DNA of 64,000 nt from positions 264,997 through 328,996 of the forward strand of contig CBDDDT010000007.1 of assembly GCA_965226755.1 (NCBI GenBank), given 5' to 3'. Source of the stretch: Bog-113 sp965226755. Its GTDB lineage: Bacteria > Acidobacteriota > Terriglobia > Bryobacterales > Bryobacteraceae. Below, one piece after another: positions 44,660 to 52,805 of the stretch. Numbering within the stretch: the first letter of the stretch is position 1; every line of letters starts with the position of its first letter. Below the pieces are notes generated by a model. The model ran no database searches. It was not told the DNA's origin and worked only from the letters and a program-made list of their open reading frames with translations. Both the position numbers and the translations under genes were made by a program.

Positions 44660-44735
44660 ATTGCTTTGATGCCACGGCCCAGGAGCGTTTCAGGATCTGC
44701 TGGAAACTAGTTTTGGGGCGCCGGGCATAGAGCAT
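44660..44735. repeat. degenerate copy of the 5' region of the preceding gene
   Basis: CTTTGATGCCACGGCCC followed by GCGTTTCAGGAT at about 44664-44697 resembles CTTTTGATACCATGGCG and GCGTTTCAGAAT at 43775-43808, the start region of the gene at 43785. AGTTTTGGGGCGCC near 44710 likewise matches AGTTTTAGGGGCGCC upstream of that gene. It looks like the relic of a duplicated unit. Confidence 0.4.
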
Positions 44736-44763
44736 TGAAGCCCGTCGTATTGGAAAACCTGAC

Positions 44764-45459
44764 ATGAAACTATTCGGCCCGCTGCATCTGAGTCTGCTGC
44801 TGACAATTGCAATGCTTGCCGGCGGGCTTGCTTGGCTTTGCCGCACCGCTCGCGTATCCCCAAGACACGTGCGCTTGCTCTTCGGTTTTGGTTTGGCCAT
44901 GAGCGAGTTTGGTTGGTGGTATTTTCGCTACTCGCACGAAGGCTTGCGGATCGGCAACCTGCCCCTTCAGCTCTGCGATTTGAGCCTTTGGGCTACCGTG
45001 GCAGCCTGCCTCTTTCTAACACCCTTCCTAGTGGAGTTTGCGTACTTCGCCGGTATCGCAGGCGCAGGCATGGCTCTGCTGACGCCTGATTTATGGAGCC
45101 CGTGGCCCTCTTATCCAGCGGTGTACTTTTTTGTGGCGCATGGCGGCATCGTGATCGCAAATATCGTTTTAATTTACGGCGGAATCTATACGCTCCGCAA
45201 AGGGGCGATGTGGCGCGCATTTGGAACACTGCTGGCCTTTGCTGCCGCCGTTGGCCTGTTCGATGCATTGTTCAAAACGAATTATATGTACCTGTGCAAC
45301 AAGCCCCGAAGCGCCACGGTGCTCGACGCGTTCGGACCGTGGCCGATTTACCTTCTGGTGGCTTGCGGACTGGGGCTGCTTTTATATGCGCTGTTGTGGC
45401 TGCCATTAAAGAATCCGGCGGGCGCCCGGTATACAAAACAAAAGAGAGCTGACTCCTAA
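44764..45459 (+). CDS. YwaF/TIGR02206 family membrane protein
   Basis: A 231-residue protein with six or so membrane helices. LPLQLCDLSLWATVAACLFL, FAYFAGIAGAGMALLTPDLW and FFVAHGGIVIANIVLIYGG match the YwaF family (TIGR02206), whose role is unknown. ATG 44764 directly begins the first helix. The C terminus overlaps the end of the convergent acyltransferase by 54 bp. Confidence 0.85.
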   Translation: MKLFGPLHLSLLLTIAMLAGGLAWLCRTARVSPRHVRLLFGFGLAMSEFGWWYFRYSHEGLRIGNLPLQLCDLSLWATVAACLFLTPFLVEFAYFAGIAGAGMALLTPDLWSPWPSYPAVYFFVAHGGIVIANIVLIYGGIYTLRKGAMWRAFGTLLAFAAAVGLFDALFKTNYMYLCNKPRSATVLDAFGPWPIYLLVACGLGLLLYALLWLPLKNPAGARYTKQKRADS

Positions 45460-46530
45460 CGTCAGCAAACTGGCCAGCGTTCCCGCAACAGCGGCCTTAG
45501 AAATGGCCGGCGCCTGCCACGGGCGCAGCCAGACGCTGATACCCACCAGAACTGGAGAATGCAAAATATAGATTGCATAGGCACGCGCCGCCAGGTATCC
45601 CCAAAGCTTGGAGGGCTTGTTGCTGTTTTCGCGGAACCATATCAAGTAGGCAGCGATTGTTCCCCAGGCTATAAACGGCTCCCAGAAAGCATACAGCACA
45701 GCCGGCCAACTGAGCCCTCCAGCGTAGTTCGCTGACTGGTGCGAGAGCCTTCCGCTAAGAAAAGCGCCGATTAACATCACGGGCAGTAAAGCAATCGATA
45801 GAAGGATCCAGGGCCGCGCCGCTTCCCAGGTCAGTCTTTCCAGCCAGCCACGACGCCACGCAGCAGTGCCCAGAGCAAAGAGAAATACGTAGGATGCGAA
45901 GTATGCAAGTTGAAGACCCATGACCATCTCTCCGACCGGAAACCACTGGCGGATCAGCAGAGCGGAGGCGCCGACTCCCAGCGCACTGAGCAGCCACGCC
46001 GAAGAAGGGGGCAGCGGTAGTTCCAACTGAAGTGGTTCTTCCACGCGATACCGTCGCCAGAGTACATAGGCCAGCGAGAAAATGAGGAGGGCTTCTGCAA
46101 ACCAGAGCGGGCCGACGTGCCAGTCAGCTGAAAACACCCGCTGAAGATAGCTCTGAAAAAACGCATTGACCGTGGGCGCCGGCCGCTCCGACGATTGTGC
46201 CAGCGAACTGGCGAGAGGATCAAGGAAAGCTGCAAATACGGCCAAAGGGATACCGAGTCGAGTCAGACGCCCCAGCAGGAATTGCGACATGCCCTTATGG
46301 TTATAGGAGGCAGGTGTAAAATAACCCGCCAGCATAAAAAAGAACCCCATGCAATACGCTTGATTGACCGAACCGAAAAGCACAAGAACAAGTGCGCTGG
46401 GCGAAAGCGTCGCGGGAACTTCACGGTAATACCAGCCGCCTGGTCCCCCATAAGTTATGGTTGCGTGGTTGAAGATGACCAGGACGGTCAGGACCACTCG
46501 TATTCGGTCAATATAGTAGGCGCGCAACAT
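45406..46530 (-). CDS. acyltransferase 3 family membrane protein
   Basis: A 374-residue protein with about ten membrane helices. The first shows YYIDRIRVVLTVLVIFNHA, with the Arg and His of the acyltransferase 3 family, followed by MGFFFMLAGYFTPASYNHKG and WFAEALLIFSLAYVLW. Such enzymes O-acylate sugars or lipids at the membrane. The acceptor is unknown; nearby sugar nucleotide genes make an envelope glycan plausible. It is convergent with the YwaF gene and overlaps it by 54 bp. Confidence 0.85.
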   Translation of the reverse strand: MLRAYYIDRIRVVLTVLVIFNHATITYGGPGGWYYREVPATLSPSALVLVLFGSVNQAYCMGFFFMLAGYFTPASYNHKGMSQFLLGRLTRLGIPLAVFAAFLDPLASSLAQSSERPAPTVNAFFQSYLQRVFSADWHVGPLWFAEALLIFSLAYVLWRRYRVEEPLQLELPLPPSSAWLLSALGVGASALLIRQWFPVGEMVMGLQLAYFASYVFLFALGTAAWRRGWLERLTWEAARPWILLSIALLPVMLIGAFLSGRLSHQSANYAGGLSWPAVLYAFWEPFIAWGTIAAYLIWFRENSNKPSKLWGYLAARAYAIYILHSPVLVGISVWLRPWQAPAISKAAVAGTLASLLTLGVSSLLFCIPGARRIL

Positions 46531-47141
46531 TCAGCCTGCAACGAACGACCGCGAACAGCCAGAGATGCCCCAGCCGTAGTTGAAGGTGGAGCGCGGCGGA
46601 TGAGCACATCTTACGCTACTTTCTCTCAAGGAGCGTTCGGGTTGCTCTCGCGCCCACCGCCCGAAAATCAGCCCGCAATCCTCCTTTCTCACCACGCTTT
46701 CGAGGACGTTCGCGGCGAACGCCTAATCGGCTTCGGGCGGCCAATGATGAAGCCGCCGTCAGGGCCGCTGTAACGAAAGACTTGTTCAAGCGCCCCGGCT
46801 TCCGCTCCGCCCAAAATACGACCGCGCTGCATATCGCGGACATACACCTCCTATCGTCCACGACCGCCGTGGTGTGGAGCGAGGAGAAGAGTGCAGTCCA
46901 GATAGACGACGCGACGGGTAAGCCGATGGCGCCTCGTTACTCCCATTACCTTGAAGTGCTGACCAAGTTAGGACGGCAAATGGCTCGTCTCGGACAGCAT
47001 CATCATGGACGAATAGCCGGGTCCGTGAAAGAAGCACGGCGCCGTGATGAAGCCCGGCGCAAAGTTGGCTGCCATCGATTGCCGCGCCAAGGATGCAGGC
47101 GTCCCGCAAAGGGTAAGTTTCGGGACAAAAACAATCGGTGA
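46531..47141. other. non-coding or decayed stretch
   Basis: Several overlapping frames of 60-130 codons exist on both strands, but none has a recognisable domain, signal peptide or good ribosome site. The stretch lies between the acyltransferase and the broken end of the VCBS tandem array, so it is probably sequence joined by the rearrangement that cut the array. I see no RNA gene or inverted repeats. Confidence 0.45.
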
Positions 47142-47240
47142 TCATGGTGTGGTTTTGCCGGCGGGCACGGGGGCAAGACAGACGAGGCACGCACTCCCAA
47201 GTAACAGCAGCAGAAGAAGGCGGAATCTGGTGCTCGGCAT
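47142..47240 (-). pseudogene. third VCBS copy, truncated after the signal peptide
   Basis: The frame opens MPSTRFRLLLLLLLG, identical to the start of the full copy at 49390, then diverges at about residue 17 and stops after 32 residues. The 20-bp spacer (47241-47260) with the AAGGAG site is identical to the one at 49391-49410. It is therefore the beginning of a third tandem gene copy cut off by a rearrangement. Confidence 0.8.
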
Positions 47241-47260
47241 TGGAACTCCTTGGTGAACGA

Positions 47261-49390
47261 TTACTTCGTTAGGTTTAGCAGTGTGTAGATCACGCCCGTG
47301 CCGTCCATCTCGATCAAGTCCGGCGTGCCGTGATTCGGATTCTGACCATGTAGGTTGAGCGCATACAATCCGTATGGATCGTTTCCCGCACCCAGGAAGA
47401 ATGGCGCGGCAAAAGTGGCTGCGCCTTGCCCGAGGAAGACGTCCGTGCTCGCGATGCCTTGGAACGCTATATCCGCGATCCCGTCGCCGTTCAGATCTCC
47501 GATAACCGCAACCCCGCCGTCCGACAGGGGATCCCTCAGTTGAATCGCCGCGCCGAACGCGCCCGACCCGTCGTTCAGATAAATCCCCACTCCCGTCCCT
47601 TCCGCAACGGCCATATCCGTTATTCCGTCTCCGTTCACATCGCCGAGAGTAATGTAACCCGGTAAACCGGAGCCATGAATCGCCGTTTGCTGAAACCCTG
47701 TTCCGCTGCTGAGAAGAACATAGATCGTGTCCCCCAGGAAGTCGGTAAGAACAATGTCTGCCTTACCGTCGCCGTTCAGATCGGCTGCGCCAATGGAAAA
47801 GAAGTCGATGTTGTCGGACTCGTAACTACTCGGCGCCCCGAAGCTCCCATCGCCTTTGCCCAGCGCCAGTTCGTTCGTGTTGGTTGCATAGTCCAGGATC
47901 CCGTCCCCGTTAAAGTCGGCCAGCACGAAGAAACCGATGCTCGACACAGGGCTCGACGGACCTGGCGTGAACGTCCCGTCGCCATTTCCGAGAAAAGCGG
48001 TCACAGCTCCCGCTCCATTCACGTCTCCGTTCGGGACCAGAAGGTCCACAATTCCATCTCTGTTAAGATCCCCCACCGCCGGACAATCCGCCACCGTCAA
48101 AGTATATGTTGCGCCCGCTTTGAACGGCGTCGCCGACTTCCCGGTTCCCAGGTAGATTAGGATCTCTGCGTTGTTGCTGATCGCCAGGTCAGGAATCCCG
48201 TCCCCGTTGAAATCGCCGGTCGCGCTGCAAGCGATGTCACCTCCCGCCACCACGGTCTGAACTCCGTCTTCAAGTTTTCCGTTGCCGGTGTTGAGAAGAA
48301 CGGACACCTTATCCGATCCCCCGAGGACATCCATGCGCCCGTTGTTACGAAGATCAACTACGCCAATTTGTGGGGAAACTCCTAGCTGGTCTTCATTCAC
48401 CTCATAGTAAATGGGAGATTTAAATCTGAAGTTGCCTTCGCCGAATGCAATTTCGACGCCGCCGTTCACCAGATCGGGAATTCCGTCTCCATTCACGTCG
48501 GCAACAACAAACGCAAGGTTCCCACCAGGAAGGTACACAGTTCTTGGCAACCCGAATTTACCGTTGCCCCTGCCAGGATATATCAGTATGTTCGAGCTGT
48601 AAACGTCGCCCAGCGCCACATCAGGAAAACCGTCCTGGTTGATGTCGGCGACTGCCATGTTGCCAAATCCCGCATCGGATTCAGTCGCCGTGATCAGCGG
48701 CGACTGGAATGTCCCATCACCGTTGCCCCGCAACACGTAAATCGCGTCCGCGGCATCGACGACCAGGTCTAAGCGCCCGTCCCCAGTCATATCTATTGCG
48801 GCTAACGATACTGACGACTCATTCCCCGTGTACGTCAATGTGATCGGCGGCTCGGCGTTGAATGTGCCCGCTGCGGTTCCAAGCAGCACAACGATCTCGG
48901 ACTTCCCCAACTCGGCCAGGTCGAGGATGCCGTCGCCGTTGAAGTCCCCGCTCACCAGGGGAACCCCGAAATCATCGTAGGTGCGGTCGTTGATGCTGGA
49001 GAGGTAATAGATTGGGTTCTGAAAAGAGCCGTTTCCTCGTCCCAGCATCACTCCTACGCCAAACAGGCTGTTCTCGTAAGCGGGGAAGACAAGGTCCAAT
49101 TTTCCGTCCCGATTCACGTCGATTGCAATTGCATTCCCGTATTCGCTCTCGGCCTGAACGGTGGGCCCTACCCGAAACGTGCCGTCGCCGTTCCCAAGCA
49201 GCACGCTGGCGCAGACGACATCGGGTATGCCATCGCCGTTCACGTCAGCGATCGTTAACACTCCAGACTGCCCCGCCACGCAGTTGTATGTATCGTAGTC
49301 TCGCCGGGCGTCGAAGCTGGGCGGCGCGGCCTGGAGGCACACGCACCCAAGTAACAGCAGAAGAAGAAGGCGGAATCTGGTGCTCGGCAT
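47261..49390 (-). CDS. secreted VCBS/FG-GAP repeat protein
   Basis: A 709-residue protein with a signal peptide (RFRLLLLLLLGCVCLQAA) and about twelve VCBS/FG-GAP repeats. Each carries a calcium loop of the type DVNGDGIPDV, DFNGDGILDLAELG or DLNGDGKADIVLTD. It forms a beta-propeller of the integrin alpha type, probably outside the cell and binding Ca. No enzyme or anchoring domain is attached. AAGGAG precedes the ATG. The upstream gene on this strand ends 20 bp away and is nearly identical. Confidence 0.9.
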   Translation of the reverse strand: MPSTRFRLLLLLLLGCVCLQAAPPSFDARRDYDTYNCVAGQSGVLTIADVNGDGIPDVVCASVLLGNGDGTFRVGPTVQAESEYGNAIAIDVNRDGKLDLVFPAYENSLFGVGVMLGRGNGSFQNPIYYLSSINDRTYDDFGVPLVSGDFNGDGILDLAELGKSEIVVLLGTAAGTFNAEPPITLTYTGNESSVSLAAIDMTGDGRLDLVVDAADAIYVLRGNGDGTFQSPLITATESDAGFGNMAVADINQDGFPDVALGDVYSSNILIYPGRGNGKFGLPRTVYLPGGNLAFVVADVNGDGIPDLVNGGVEIAFGEGNFRFKSPIYYEVNEDQLGVSPQIGVVDLRNNGRMDVLGGSDKVSVLLNTGNGKLEDGVQTVVAGGDIACSATGDFNGDGIPDLAISNNAEILIYLGTGKSATPFKAGATYTLTVADCPAVGDLNRDGIVDLLVPNGDVNGAGAVTAFLGNGDGTFTPGPSSPVSSIGFFVLADFNGDGILDYATNTNELALGKGDGSFGAPSSYESDNIDFFSIGAADLNGDGKADIVLTDFLGDTIYVLLSSGTGFQQTAIHGSGLPGYITLGDVNGDGITDMAVAEGTGVGIYLNDGSGAFGAAIQLRDPLSDGGVAVIGDLNGDGIADIAFQGIASTDVFLGQGAATFAAPFFLGAGNDPYGLYALNLHGQNPNHGTPDLIEMDGTGVIYTLLNLTK

Positions 49391-49410
49391 TGGAACTCCT
49401 TGGTGAACGA

Positions 49411-51543
49411 TTACTTCGTTAGGTTTAGCAGCGTATAGATCACGCCCGTACCGTCCATCTCGATCAAGTCCGGCGTGCCGTGGTTCGGACTCTGACCATG
49501 GACGTTGAGCGCGTACAATCCGTACGAATCATTTCCCGTCCCCAGAAAGAATGGCGCGGCGAAAGTGCCTGCGCCCATCCCGAGAAAAATGTCCGCGCTC
49601 GCGTCTCCCTGGAACGCTATATCCGCAATCCCGTCGCCGTTCACATCGGCGATCACCGCAACGCCGCCGCCGTCCGACATGGGATCCCTCATTTGAATCG
49701 CCGGGCCGAACCCGCCCGATCCGTCATTCAGATAAATACCAACCCCCGTCCCTTCCGCAACGGCCATGTCTATTATGCCGTCTCCGTTGAGGTCGCCAAG
49801 AGTAATGTAGCCTGGCAAACCGGACCCATGGATCGCCGTTTGCTGAAACCCAGTTGCGCTGCTGAGAAGAACATAAATCGCGTCGCCGATGTAGTCGGTG
49901 AGAACGATGTCCCCCTTGCCGTCGCCGTTCAGATCGGCTGCTTCAATCGTGAAAAAGGTAATATTGTCGTTCTCGTAACCGCTCGGCGCGCCAAAGCTCC
50001 CGTCGCCCTTGCCCAGCGCCAATTGATTCGTGGTCGTCGCGTAATCCAGGATCCCGTCCCCGTTAAAGTCGGCGAGCGCGAAGTAGCCGATGCTCGGTAC
50101 GGGGCTAGACGGCCCTTGCCTAAAAGTCCCGTCTCCGTTTCCTAGAAAAGCAATTGCCGATCCCGCCGCGTTTAGGTACCCGCTCGGGACCAGCAGGTCC
50201 ACTATTCCATCCCCATTGAGTTCGCCGGCCGCCGGGCAGTCCGCGCTTGTGACCGTGTACGTCGCACCCGCTTTGAACGGAGCCGCCGACTTCCCGGTTC
50301 CCAGGTAGATTAGAATTTCGGCGTTGTTGCTGATGGCTAGATCCGGAATGCCGTCCCCATTGAAATCGCCGGCCGCGCTACAGGCGATGTCACCGCCGGT
50401 CACCAAGGTCTGAACGCCATCTTCGTATTTTCCGTTGCCAACATTGAGAAGAACGGACACTTTCTCCGTTCCCCCGAGAATATCCATGCGTCCGTCGTTA
50501 CGAAGATCAACGACGCCAATGGACGGAGAGCCACCTATGATATCTTCATTGACTTCGTAGTAAACCGGAGCCTTGAATTTCCAATTGCCTTCACCCAACG
50601 CGATTTCGACGCCACCGTTCACCAGATCGGGAATTCCGTCTCCATTCACGTCGGCTACCACAAACGCAAGGTTCCCGCCAGGAAGGTAGACAGTTCTCGG
50701 CAATCCGAACCTGCCGTTGCCCTTGCCAGGATATATGAGTATGTTCGAGCTGTAAACGTCGCCCAGCGCAACATCAGGAAAACCGTCCTGGTTGATGTCG
50801 GCGACCGCCATATCGCCGTACCCCGCGTCGGATTCGGTGGCCGTGATCAGCGGCGACTGGAATGTCCCATCACCGTTGCCCCGCAGCACGTAAATCGCGT
50901 CCGCGGCGTCGACGACTAGATCTAATCGCCCGTCTCCGGTCATATCTATTGCGGCTAACGACACTGACGACTCATTCCCCGTGTACGTCAATGTGATCGG
51001 CGGCTCGGCGTTGAATGTGCCCGCCGAGGTTCCAAGCAGCACCACGATTTCCGACTTCCCCAACTCGGCCAGATCGAGGATGCCGTCACCGTTGAAGTCC
51101 CCGCTCACCAGAGGAACGCCGAAATCATCATAGGTGCGGTCGTTGATGCCGGAGAGGTAGTAGACCGGATTCTGAAAAGAGCCGTTCCCCCGTCCTAGCA
51201 TCACTCCTACGCCAAAGAGGCTGTTCTCGTAAGCGGGGAAGACAAGGTCTATTTTGCCGTCGCGATTGACGTCGATTGCAATTAGATTCCCGTAATCGTT
51301 CTCGGCCTGCAAAGTTGGTCCCACCCGGAACGTGCCATCGCCGTTCCCGAGCAGAACGTTAGGGCAAACCACATCCGGGATTCCGTCCCCGTTCACGTCG
51401 GCGATGGTCAACAGCCCGGACTGCCCCGGCACGCAGTTGTACGTATCGTAGTCTCGCCGGGCGTCGAAGCTGGGCGGCGCGGCCTGGAGGCACGCACACC
51501 CAAGTAGAAGCGTCAGAAGAAGGCGAAACCTGGTGCTCGGCAT
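49411..51543 (-). CDS. secreted VCBS/FG-GAP repeat protein
   Basis: A 710-residue paralogue of the next gene, with the same signal peptide (RFRLLLTLLLGCACLQAA) and repeat order; the frame extends 19 codons upstream of ATG 51543, which has AAGGAG in front. Differences from its neighbour are scattered, e.g. GGGVAVIADVNGDGIADIAF, and lie mainly in the third quarter. The 1,134-bp mobile element is inserted 97 bp upstream of its start and may have changed its promoter. Confidence 0.9.
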   Translation of the reverse strand: MPSTRFRLLLTLLLGCACLQAAPPSFDARRDYDTYNCVPGQSGLLTIADVNGDGIPDVVCPNVLLGNGDGTFRVGPTLQAENDYGNLIAIDVNRDGKIDLVFPAYENSLFGVGVMLGRGNGSFQNPVYYLSGINDRTYDDFGVPLVSGDFNGDGILDLAELGKSEIVVLLGTSAGTFNAEPPITLTYTGNESSVSLAAIDMTGDGRLDLVVDAADAIYVLRGNGDGTFQSPLITATESDAGYGDMAVADINQDGFPDVALGDVYSSNILIYPGKGNGRFGLPRTVYLPGGNLAFVVADVNGDGIPDLVNGGVEIALGEGNWKFKAPVYYEVNEDIIGGSPSIGVVDLRNDGRMDILGGTEKVSVLLNVGNGKYEDGVQTLVTGGDIACSAAGDFNGDGIPDLAISNNAEILIYLGTGKSAAPFKAGATYTVTSADCPAAGELNGDGIVDLLVPSGYLNAAGSAIAFLGNGDGTFRQGPSSPVPSIGYFALADFNGDGILDYATTTNQLALGKGDGSFGAPSGYENDNITFFTIEAADLNGDGKGDIVLTDYIGDAIYVLLSSATGFQQTAIHGSGLPGYITLGDLNGDGIIDMAVAEGTGVGIYLNDGSGGFGPAIQMRDPMSDGGGVAVIADVNGDGIADIAFQGDASADIFLGMGAGTFAAPFFLGTGNDSYGLYALNVHGQSPNHGTPDLIEMDGTGVIYTLLNLTK

Positions 51544-51632
51544 TGAAACTCCTTGGCGAACGATAAAGCCGTCGGGACGCGGAGGGATCTTCATGGGCAA
51601 GGTCGTGGCTCCTCGGGCGGGGGTGATCTTCT

Positions 51633-51640
51633 AAAATATC
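51633..51640. repeat. 8-bp target duplication, left copy
   Basis: AAAATATC directly abuts the left terminal inverted repeat and is found again, in the same orientation, at 52775-52782 directly after the right one. Confidence 0.85.
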
Positions 51641-51659
51641 GGTAGTGGGTCAGTTTGAA
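51641..51659. repeat. left terminal inverted repeat (19 bp)
   Basis: GGTAGTGGGTCAGTTTGAA; its exact reverse complement is at 52756-52774. It includes the stop codon (51650-51652) of the membrane protein gene. Confidence 0.88.
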
Positions 51660-51958
51660 CGCGTCTTATGCCGTCCGCCACGGTACCTCTCGAAGTAGTA
51701 CCACAGGAATGAGAACGGCAGGAACCCAAGGAGTAGGAATGGCAAAGGCCGCACCTCCCATCGGATGGCGACATACCACATCCAAAAGGTTCCGATATTT
51801 CCGAGCATCACGATTAACACGATTGGCAGAATGAAGATGGACGGATTTGGTGTCGCCGACCCGATGGTGAACCACGCGTAAAAGCAGACAAATCCCACCG
51901 ACAGTGGAACCCACCAGAACTTTTTCATTGCCATCCGATCCACGGCGTCTTGTGCCAT
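51650..51958 (-). CDS. small membrane protein, passenger gene
   Basis: A 102-residue protein with three membrane helices (WVPLSVGFVCFYAWFTIG, FILPIVLIVMLGNIGTF and LPFLLLGFLPFSFLWYYF). Starts at 51958, 51934 or 51928 are possible. I do not recognise the family. Its last codons and its TGA stop come from the left terminal repeat of the mobile element, so the C terminus (TRSN) may not be native. It is divergent from the KGG gene by 9 bp. Confidence 0.55.
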   Translation of the reverse strand: MAQDAVDRMAMKKFWWVPLSVGFVCFYAWFTIGSATPNPSIFILPIVLIVMLGNIGTFWMWYVAIRWEVRPLPFLLLGFLPFSFLWYYFERYRGGRHKTRSN

Positions 51959-51967
51959 AATCCTATC

Positions 51968-52276
51968 ATGCCAACACGCTCAGGCAAGCCTAGAGATCGC
52001 GATTTCACGACCGTCGCGAAGCGAGTAGTCGAGCAAGCCATCGGGGAGCAGTGGGACGGGTCACCGCTGCCCGACAAGGACGCCGGAAAGAATCCGGCGG
52101 CGGTGGCGCTGGGGAAGCTCGGCGGCGCTAAAGGCGGCGCTGCGCGCGCGGCGGCGCTCACAGCTGAAAAGAGGAAGGAAATAGCAAAGAAAGCTGCGTA
52201 TGCTCGCTGGAAGTCACCGAAGGGCGGCTCAACTGCGGCTCCTCAATCAACCCGTCAGCTAGTCCACGAAGAATAA
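51968..52276 (+). CDS. KGG-repeat small basic protein, passenger gene
   Basis: A 102-residue basic protein. Its core, GKNPAAVALGKLGGAKGGAA followed by LTAEKRKEIAKKAAYARW, is the hallmark of a widespread small family in soil bacteria that resembles stress-linked KGG and histone-like DNA-binding proteins. An N-terminal segment KRVVEQAIGEQWDG precedes it. Function is not established. The gene overlaps the end of the 145-residue gene on the other strand by 119 bp, so one of the two ends may be extended. Confidence 0.72.
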   Translation: MPTRSGKPRDRDFTTVAKRVVEQAIGEQWDGSPLPDKDAGKNPAAVALGKLGGAKGGAARAAALTAEKRKEIAKKAAYARWKSPKGGSTAAPQSTRQLVHEE

Positions 52277-52595
52277 CGTATGGTTCCATAATCGGGAATA
52301 CAAATCGATACTGTTTGCCGCGCCTCTCAAGAATTTGTCCACGCTGCTCACCACAAAACGACTTTAGGTGAAATGAAAATTGGGGAATGTCAAACCCCGG
52401 GTTATTGGTGATTAACCGTAATGGATGGGTAACCTGATTAGCATAGAAGAACCCGTGGTCGTCTTTTTGAGCTAATGCACATGCCAGCAGGACCGGCTTA
52501 AAGTGAATTCCGCTGGTGGTTGTGACCGCAAGCCGATATGCTTCCTGCACGGATTCAAGCTGACCGTCAACAGCATCCTTAAAATCATGCGGCAT
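52158..52595 (-). CDS. conserved hypothetical protein, passenger gene
   Basis: A 145-residue protein from ATG 52595 (ATG 52604 is possible). TTSGIHFKPVLLACALAQKD and QFSFHLKSFCGEQRG suggest a winged-helix-type domain, common in soil bacterial genomes as part of larger proteins, but I cannot name it. The N terminus may be cut by the junction with the transposase remnant, which overlaps it. Convergent overlap with the KGG gene is 119 bp. The two genes may form a module. Confidence 0.5.
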   Translation of the reverse strand: MPHDFKDAVDGQLESVQEAYRLAVTTTSGIHFKPVLLACALAQKDDHGFFYANQVTHPLRLITNNPGFDIPQFSFHLKSFCGEQRGQILERRGKQYRFVFPIMEPYVILRGLADGLIEEPQLSRPSVTSSEHTQLSLLFPSSFQL

Positions 52596-52765
52596 CGGTC
52601 GCAATCTACTTCACGTGGTACAACTTCGGTCGCGTTCACCAGACCTTAAAGACCACTCCTGCGATCAAGGCAGGCGTTGCAAATCGCATTTGGACTGTTG
52701 AGGAAATGGTTGGTTTGTTAGAAGCGATTGAGCCGAAATCGACCCGGCCAGCAGTTTCAAACTGA
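52583..52765 (+). pseudogene. IS1-type transposase, C-terminal remnant
   Basis: Sixty codons remain, after an in-frame stop at 52580: NHAASVAIYFTWYNFGRVHQ, TLKTTPAIKAGVANRIWTVE and EMVGLLEAIEPKSTRPAVSN. This is the conserved tail of IS1-type transposases (NH...YNFxRxHxTLxxTPAxxAG). The DDE domain is absent. The TGA stop (52763-52765) lies in the right terminal repeat. Confidence 0.85.
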
Positions 52766-52774
52766 CCCACTACC
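52756..52774. repeat. right terminal inverted repeat (19 bp)
   Basis: TTCAAACTGACCCACTACC, exact reverse complement of 51641-51659. Confidence 0.88.
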
Positions 52775-52782
52775 AAAATATC
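52775..52782. repeat. 8-bp target duplication, right copy
   Basis: AAAATATC directly after the right terminal repeat, matching 51633-51640. Confidence 0.85.
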
Positions 52783-52805
52783 AGTCCCGCTCAGCAACGC
52801 CTGGA

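Larger units (their letters stand above)
47142..51543. repeat. tandem array of VCBS/FG-GAP genes
   Basis: Starts at 51543, 49390 and 47240 give periods of 2,153 and 2,150 bp. The two full units are nearly identical over long stretches, including the 20-bp spacer and ribosome site; the third is only a fragment. The array is an amplification that has been broken at one end. Confidence 0.85.
51641..52774. mobile_element. passenger-carrying IS1-type element, non-autonomous
   Basis: A 1,134-bp unit with perfect 19-bp terminal inverted repeats and a perfect 8-bp direct flank (AAAATATC). The right end holds the last 60 codons of an IS1-type transposase, reading out through the terminal repeat, and lacks all catalytic residues. 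In place of the transposase body are a membrane protein gene, a KGG-repeat protein and a partner gene. IS1 elements make 8-9 bp duplications and have ends that start GG, which fits. It would need a transposase in trans. This is the layout known as a transporter IS. Confidence 0.8.

Noticed and set aside
47261..51543. Regular short repeats as a CRISPR array
   Set aside because: The repeats are calcium-loop codons (DxNGDGxxD) inside protein genes, spaced irregularly and translated.
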